In this document: piece by piece, positions 43,585-47,265 of the stretch
How positions within the stretch are numbered: the first letter of the stretch is position 1
How the letters are laid out: every line of letters begins with the position of its first letter
NCBI GenBank assembly: GCA_021796275.1
Contig: JAJYOI010000014.1
Coordinates: 1 to 47,265 of the forward strand
Direction of reading: 5' to 3'
Source of the DNA: Bacteroidota bacterium
GTDB taxonomy: Bacteria > Bacteroidota > Ignavibacteria > UBA10030 > UBA8401
DNA: 47,265 nucleotides
Translations under genes and position numbers: made by a program
The notes under the pieces: model-generated
Told to the model about the DNA's origin: nothing
The model's input: the letters and a program-made list of their open reading frames with translations, nothing else
Database searches by the model: none

Positions 43585-43827
43585 TTATACTTTTCCATCA
43601 TCACAAATAGCGTCCATCGGGCATAGCGATGCGGCTTTGTGCACATCATCCAGCTCGTCGTCGCTTTCCGGTTGGCGATACACGTAATAGAACAATCCGG
43701 AATCATCGAAAGAAAAATTGTGGATTGCATAAGTAAGGCACAGTCCACACCCGTTGCACGTATCCAGCACATAAAATCGCCCGGCAGCATTGTCCGGATG
43801 CGGCTTTCCAATTTTCTGAGCGAGCAT
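43585..43827 (-). CDS. Single-cluster 4Fe-4S ferredoxin
   Basis: The 80-residue protein has C24-x2-C27-x2-C30 in DTCNGCGLC and the distal C69 of SLCPMDAIC, the ligand set of one [4Fe-4S] cluster; C75 is extra and not an obvious ligand. The short DDELDDVHKAA stretch replaces the second cluster of 2[4Fe-4S] ferredoxins. It resembles monocluster ferredoxins and could accept electrons from the pyruvate oxidoreductase. An overlapping frame on the same strand is a shadow. Start ATG 43827 follows AGGAG. It sits between ccmF (39 bp) and ald (9 bp). Confidence 0.85.
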   Translation of the reverse strand: MLAQKIGKPHPDNAAGRFYVLDTCNGCGLCLTYAIHNFSFDDSGLFYYVYRQPESDDELDDVHKAASLCPMDAICDDGKV

Positions 43828-43866
43828 AAGACAACTCCTTTATGACTGAATTACAGCGAAAATTTT

Positions 43867-46101
43867 TTATGCTTCTTTCCGACGCTGTACAATTGAAATA
43901 ATAAAGCCGATGAACAACAACACTGAACCGCTCCACAATAAATTCATGAACGGTTTAGTGCTGACTTCAAGGTTAAGAATTTCACTTTGCTGCGAAACGG
44001 CGCCCGGACGCAGTACTTCAAGCGTGACCATGGATTCTTTTGAACTCATATCAACGTTCATAGAAACTAACCGCACATTTGCTCCGAGCAGTTTCGATTC
44101 TGCAGGATTGTATTGCGGCGCACTATCTTTTGCATACACCGCTGTCGGCACAATAGTCTCGCTGGCTTTGCCGTTTTGCAACTCAAGCACCGACCCGACC
44201 GAAATTCCACCGGCACCGCCCATCATTGCGTCCATTCCATGCTGACCCATTTGGAATTTTACAAACTTCGCTTTTACGCCGCCAACCGAAACCGTTTCTC
44301 CTTTTTTTAACGTAATCATTTCACCGGCGTGAGACCCGCCTGCGACAGATTCATCAAGGGAAATCGGCGAGACATAAAGATCGCCGGTAAATGTCGATCG
44401 GATATCGGGGTTCCGCATGATGCCTTGATCCTGCGTTTGGAACATTACGGGTGAAAGTGTGAAATTCTCTGCACCCTTTTTCACTTTCACATCGAAAGCG
44501 TACTTGTCGCCTTCAACTTGACGGTTCCCGGCGTAGGTCATCGTGTAAGAACCGACCGTTTGCGGAGTATTCAACTCAAGCCCGACTTGTTGTTTCGTGC
44601 CATAGTACGATGAAGTAATGATACCTAAAAAGAAAAGTGCAAGTCCAATATGACCAATTTTTCCGCCAATTCGCCGCGGATCGGTTTTCACAATCGTGTA
44701 CGCAAGCTCAATGTTCACAAATAATGTGAATGCCGAAGCGAAAGCGAAAAGGATCATCATTATTTCATGTAACCCGAAGTACACCATCACCGCCGCGACA
44801 GCCGCCGCCGCGACTAATGGTTTTGCCGACCGTTTCAGTATTTCCTTTCCATCTTCGCTTTCCCATTTTACTTTCAAGCTGTATCCGATAAGCAATGCAA
44901 TGACAAACGCGAGAGGGAGGTTGACTGTATCGTAGAACGATCCATCCACGGTTGTCTTCGAAAAAATCGGAAGGCTGGTCCCAAATAGAATAACAACGGC
45001 GCTTAAACCCAGCACAGCAGCGCCGATAGTCAACGCAATTTCGCGCGTCAATAATCCCATCGGTGGCGCCTGAAGTTTCAATTCCTTCCGGCGGCTTACC
45101 ATCATACCGAATCCTATCACGGCGAACACAGCGATGAACGCAAGCAGCAACGCATACACGGTCGATCCCGGATCGGTAAACGAATGCACTGACGAATCGC
45201 CCAGCACGCCGCTTCGCGTGAGAAATGTGCTGTAAAGAACAAGGACAAACGCGGCAATTGCGAGGAAGAAATTTGTCCCTACCAAATGCCCTGTTCGCTT
45301 TTGAACAATCGAGGTATGAAGAAGCGCCATCAAAACGATCCACGGAATCAACGAGGAATTTTCAACCGGATCCCATCCCCAATATCCGCCCCAGCCAAGA
45401 ACGCCATATGCCCAATATGCGCCAAGCATAATTCCAAGTCCGAGTACCAATCCCGAAAAGAGTACCCACGGCGATGCATTCTTTAACCACGTTGTAAATT
45501 CTTTTCTCCACAACGCTGCGACCGCAAAACTAAACGGGATTGCCGACGCTGCAAATCCGATAAAGAGAATAGGCGGGTGCGCAACCATCCAGAAATTTTG
45601 CAGCAATGGATTCAATCCTCTTCCATCCTGCGGGATGGTTCCCGGTGCAATCTGACCGGCATAAACATTCCAGATAGACCTGAAAGGCGACTTCGTCAAG
45701 AGAAGCAGTAACAGAAACGACTGCGTTGCAAGAAATATTGACATGACATGCGCTTCAAGATTGCGTTCGCGTGTGTAGCGAAGCAGGAAGAAACTGAGGA
45801 TTGCAGAACACAACACCCAGAACATGAAACTTCCTTCCTGTCCGGCATAAAATGTTGAAATCAGAAAATGAAGCGGCAAACTTTTCGAGCTATATCCCCA
45901 GACATATGCATTCGAAAAATCATGCTGCACAATTGCCGCTAACAGTATTCCAGACGCGGCGACAATTCCAAAAGCGCTGACGTACATTCCTTTCCGTGCA
46001 AGCGACAGTAAGTTCGCTGCTCCGATCGCCGTGCGATAGTACGCTGCAACTGCAACCAATCCTCCGACAAAAGCAACAACCAAAAAAATCGTCCCAATCA
46101 T
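43867..46101 (-). CDS. ccmF: Cytochrome c maturation protein CcmF
   Basis: ATG 46101 (MIGTIFLVVAF) has GGAG 8 bp upstream; a GTG 12 bp earlier is possible. The 744-residue protein has about 15 hydrophobic segments, the haem-handling WWD motif WGGYWGWDPVENSS at 237-250, TKSPFRSIW near 136-144 and the HPPILFIGF histidine region near 175. A soluble periplasmic domain before the last helix (LLWSGSVLLFIGFIISI) matches the CcmF C-terminus. CcmF ligates haem b to apocytochrome CxxCH sites in system I. It lies 27 bp after the multiheme cytochrome gene, its probable client. Other ccm genes are not in the window. Confidence 0.92.
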   Translation of the reverse strand: MIGTIFLVVAFVGGLVAVAAYYRTAIGAANLLSLARKGMYVSAFGIVAASGILLAAIVQHDFSNAYVWGYSSKSLPLHFLISTFYAGQEGSFMFWVLCSAILSFFLLRYTRERNLEAHVMSIFLATQSFLLLLLLTKSPFRSIWNVYAGQIAPGTIPQDGRGLNPLLQNFWMVAHPPILFIGFAASAIPFSFAVAALWRKEFTTWLKNASPWVLFSGLVLGLGIMLGAYWAYGVLGWGGYWGWDPVENSSLIPWIVLMALLHTSIVQKRTGHLVGTNFFLAIAAFVLVLYSTFLTRSGVLGDSSVHSFTDPGSTVYALLLAFIAVFAVIGFGMMVSRRKELKLQAPPMGLLTREIALTIGAAVLGLSAVVILFGTSLPIFSKTTVDGSFYDTVNLPLAFVIALLIGYSLKVKWESEDGKEILKRSAKPLVAAAAVAAVMVYFGLHEIMMILFAFASAFTLFVNIELAYTIVKTDPRRIGGKIGHIGLALFFLGIITSSYYGTKQQVGLELNTPQTVGSYTMTYAGNRQVEGDKYAFDVKVKKGAENFTLSPVMFQTQDQGIMRNPDIRSTFTGDLYVSPISLDESVAGGSHAGEMITLKKGETVSVGGVKAKFVKFQMGQHGMDAMMGGAGGISVGSVLELQNGKASETIVPTAVYAKDSAPQYNPAESKLLGANVRLVSMNVDMSSKESMVTLEVLRPGAVSQQSEILNLEVSTKPFMNLLWSGSVLLFIGFIISIVQRRKEA

Positions 46102-46128
46102 ATCCTTCTCCACAAATCAAAAAGTGAA

Positions 46129-47265
46129 TTAAAAATCTCTTTCCGTACTGAAAACGTCAATCTTTCCATTCATATGCAAACCAGTATTAAGTATATTGTT
46201 GTTTGCATCAACAACACCCTGATGACAACTGGAACATTTTGCACCGGCGAGATTTCCTGTCAGCGGAACATGTCCTTGCGGCGGCAGACCATGACAGGTA
46301 CCACATGCCGCTTCTGACAAGCCGCCCGTCCATTGAGGCGAATAATTATTTCCAACCATTACGGAATCGGCATAAAATTGTTGATTGATCGTCGGTGCAG
46401 ATGATTTCAGCGCTTTCCAATTTCCATGACAAAATGCATTGCTACATTTCTGTGTTGCCGGATCGTATGACGGATGCGGAACAAATGTTCCATTGCCCGT
46501 TACAATTGTCGCTTTCGTTCCGTTAAACATAACTTTATTGTTTGCACCGGCGTCTAAGTGACCGGATTGAAATACATCGGACGGCACCGTATGACATTCT
46601 TTGCATTCTACCGGCTGCCATGGTGCGCTTGCATACAAATGCTGTTGATGCGCTCCAACGCCGCGTGATGTTGTCAATGTATCTCCATTCACTGCGCGCG
46701 GCGGCGCCCACGATAATGTGTCGCTCGCTTCCGCACTGAATGTACCGTGGCACGTATTACACGATTGCGGCGATTTCAGATTTCCATTTGCAGAAATATG
46801 ACACCCGGAAGACTCGCAGCTCACGTTGCTTTTCGCGGCAATACCTTGATAATCGCTGCCATGACATGTCTGGCATTGCTGTAAATTCCATCCATTCGCT
46901 GTAAGCACTTTACCATGGAAGTCAGATGCCGCAGCGGTTTTCCATCCGGCAGAGTGGGGGTAATTGGCATGGCAGGTGAAACACGTCACACCGCTTGTTC
47001 CTCCTTCAAAGTTTGTCGCGTGACATTTCTGGCACGTTGATAAATCATAATTTCCCGCTTTCAAAACGACGCCATGAAATCCGGCAGACGTTGTGTCCGT
47101 CCATCCGGCAGAGTGAGGAAAATTCGCATGGCACGTAAAGCATTTCACGCTGCTCGTTCCCCCTTCAAAATTCTTTGCATGGCACCTTTCACACTTGGAG
47201 AAATCGTAATTTCCTGCCTTCAACACGACACCATGGAATCCTGACGATTTTTTTGGTTGTTGCTT
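46129..47265 (-). CDS. Multiheme c-type cytochrome with CxxCH and CxxxxCH sites, N-terminus beyond window
   Basis: The frame is open through the right edge; 378 residues are visible and the start lies outside. Eleven haem-type motifs occur: nine CxxCH (CERCH, CFTCH twice, CQKCH, CQTCH, CNTCH, CKECH, CGTCH, CSSCH) and two CxxxxCH (CESSGCH, CSNAFCH). The mix of CxxxxCH followed by CxxCH, with PP(Q)GH context, matches the Geobacter-type domain family known for extracellular cytochromes. Two nearly identical units of 53 residues (GFHGVVLKAGNY ... HSAGW) head the visible part, with a third degenerate unit. Together with ccmF this suggests extracellular or periplasmic electron transfer; localisation needs the missing signal peptide. 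Confidence 0.9.
   Translation of the reverse strand, partial: KQQPKKSSGFHGVVLKAGNYDFSKCERCHAKNFEGGTSSVKCFTCHANFPHSAGWTDTTSAGFHGVVLKAGNYDLSTCQKCHATNFEGGTSGVTCFTCHANYPHSAGWKTAAASDFHGKVLTANGWNLQQCQTCHGSDYQGIAAKSNVSCESSGCHISANGNLKSPQSCNTCHGTFSAEASDTLSWAPPRAVNGDTLTTSRGVGAHQQHLYASAPWQPVECKECHTVPSDVFQSGHLDAGANNKVMFNGTKATIVTGNGTFVPHPSYDPATQKCSNAFCHGNWKALKSSAPTINQQFYADSVMVGNNYSPQWTGGLSEAACGTCHGLPPQGHVPLTGNLAGAKCSSCHQGVVDANNNILNTGLHMNGKIDVFSTERDF

Noticed and set aside
43578-43811. Alternative 77-codon frame over the ferredoxin gene
   Set aside because: Only the frame 43585-43827 contains the CxxCxxC...CP ligand set.
46750-47265. CRISPR-like repeats suggested by recurring blocks
   Set aside because: The repeats are about 159 bp, contiguous and translate to haem-binding units of a cytochrome.

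Overview
The window looks like a chromosome segment from the FCB superphylum, most likely Ignavibacteriota or a close relative. Four proteins end in type IX secretion (T9SS) sorting domains, three of them with the 'QN(Y/F)PNPFNP' signature followed by a GxY...SGVYFxR-type ending. The outer-membrane proteins are PorV/PorQ-like and FadL-like barrels plus TonB-dependent receptors with a carboxypeptidase-regulatory plug. Unlike typical Bacteroidia, several genes have good Shine-Dalgarno sequences (for example AGGAGG before 4030) and some promoters are close to the sigma-70 consensus (TTGACA-17-TATAAT at 13819-13791). No rRNA, tRNA, CRISPR array, transposase or prophage was seen.

Region 1 (1-13.8 kb, all minus strand) is a pectin-degradation operon. 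In transcription order it holds GH28 polygalacturonase, a TonB-dependent receptor, a large secreted protein with a T9SS-like tail, a PorV/PorQ-like protein, a FadL-like barrel, a secreted G8-like T9SS protein, PL1 pectate lyase and a GH105 unsaturated galacturonyl hydrolase cut by the left edge. It has no SusD homologue. A consensus promoter followed by an operator-like GTAAA repeat array lies in front of GH28. Two terminator-like hairpins sit inside the operon, one 14 bp before the pectate lyase start. Two palindromic mobile-repeat types have entered coding sequence in this operon, one in GH105 and one in the signal-peptide region of the FadL-like gene.

Region 2 (13.9-25.4 kb) is mixed housekeeping: a class A beta-lactamase-fold hydrolase, a gamma-family trans-sulfuration PLP enzyme, a cysteine-desulfurase-like enzyme, a secreted M1 aminopeptidase, a beta-propeller/phosphoesterase lipoprotein with an HXXEE membrane protein, an ECF sigma/anti-sigma pair, and a metallophosphoesterase. 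The last is preceded by a compact structured leader RNA (three abutting hairpins in a closing stem, then a terminator, with its own promoter). It resembles a riboswitch or attenuator and is the most interesting unexplained element here.

Region 3 (25.4-40 kb) carries a propeller-type sensor kinase with a NarL-type regulator, a dihydroorotate-dehydrogenase-like protein with pyruvate:ferredoxin oxidoreductase, and a three-gene TonB receptor / YfiR-like / hybrid-kinase cassette with its own sigma-70 promoter.

Region 4 (40.2-47.3 kb, minus strand, probably one operon) joins a multiheme cytochrome with mixed CxxCH and CxxxxCH sites (cut by the right edge), CcmF, a single-cluster ferredoxin, alanine dehydrogenase, an acyl-CoA transferase and three small proteins. 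One of these has a perfectly duplicated four-cysteine cluster. Together with the oxidoreductase this suggests an anaerobic or facultative fermenter/respirer that oxidises pyruvate through ferredoxin and may reduce extracellular acceptors.
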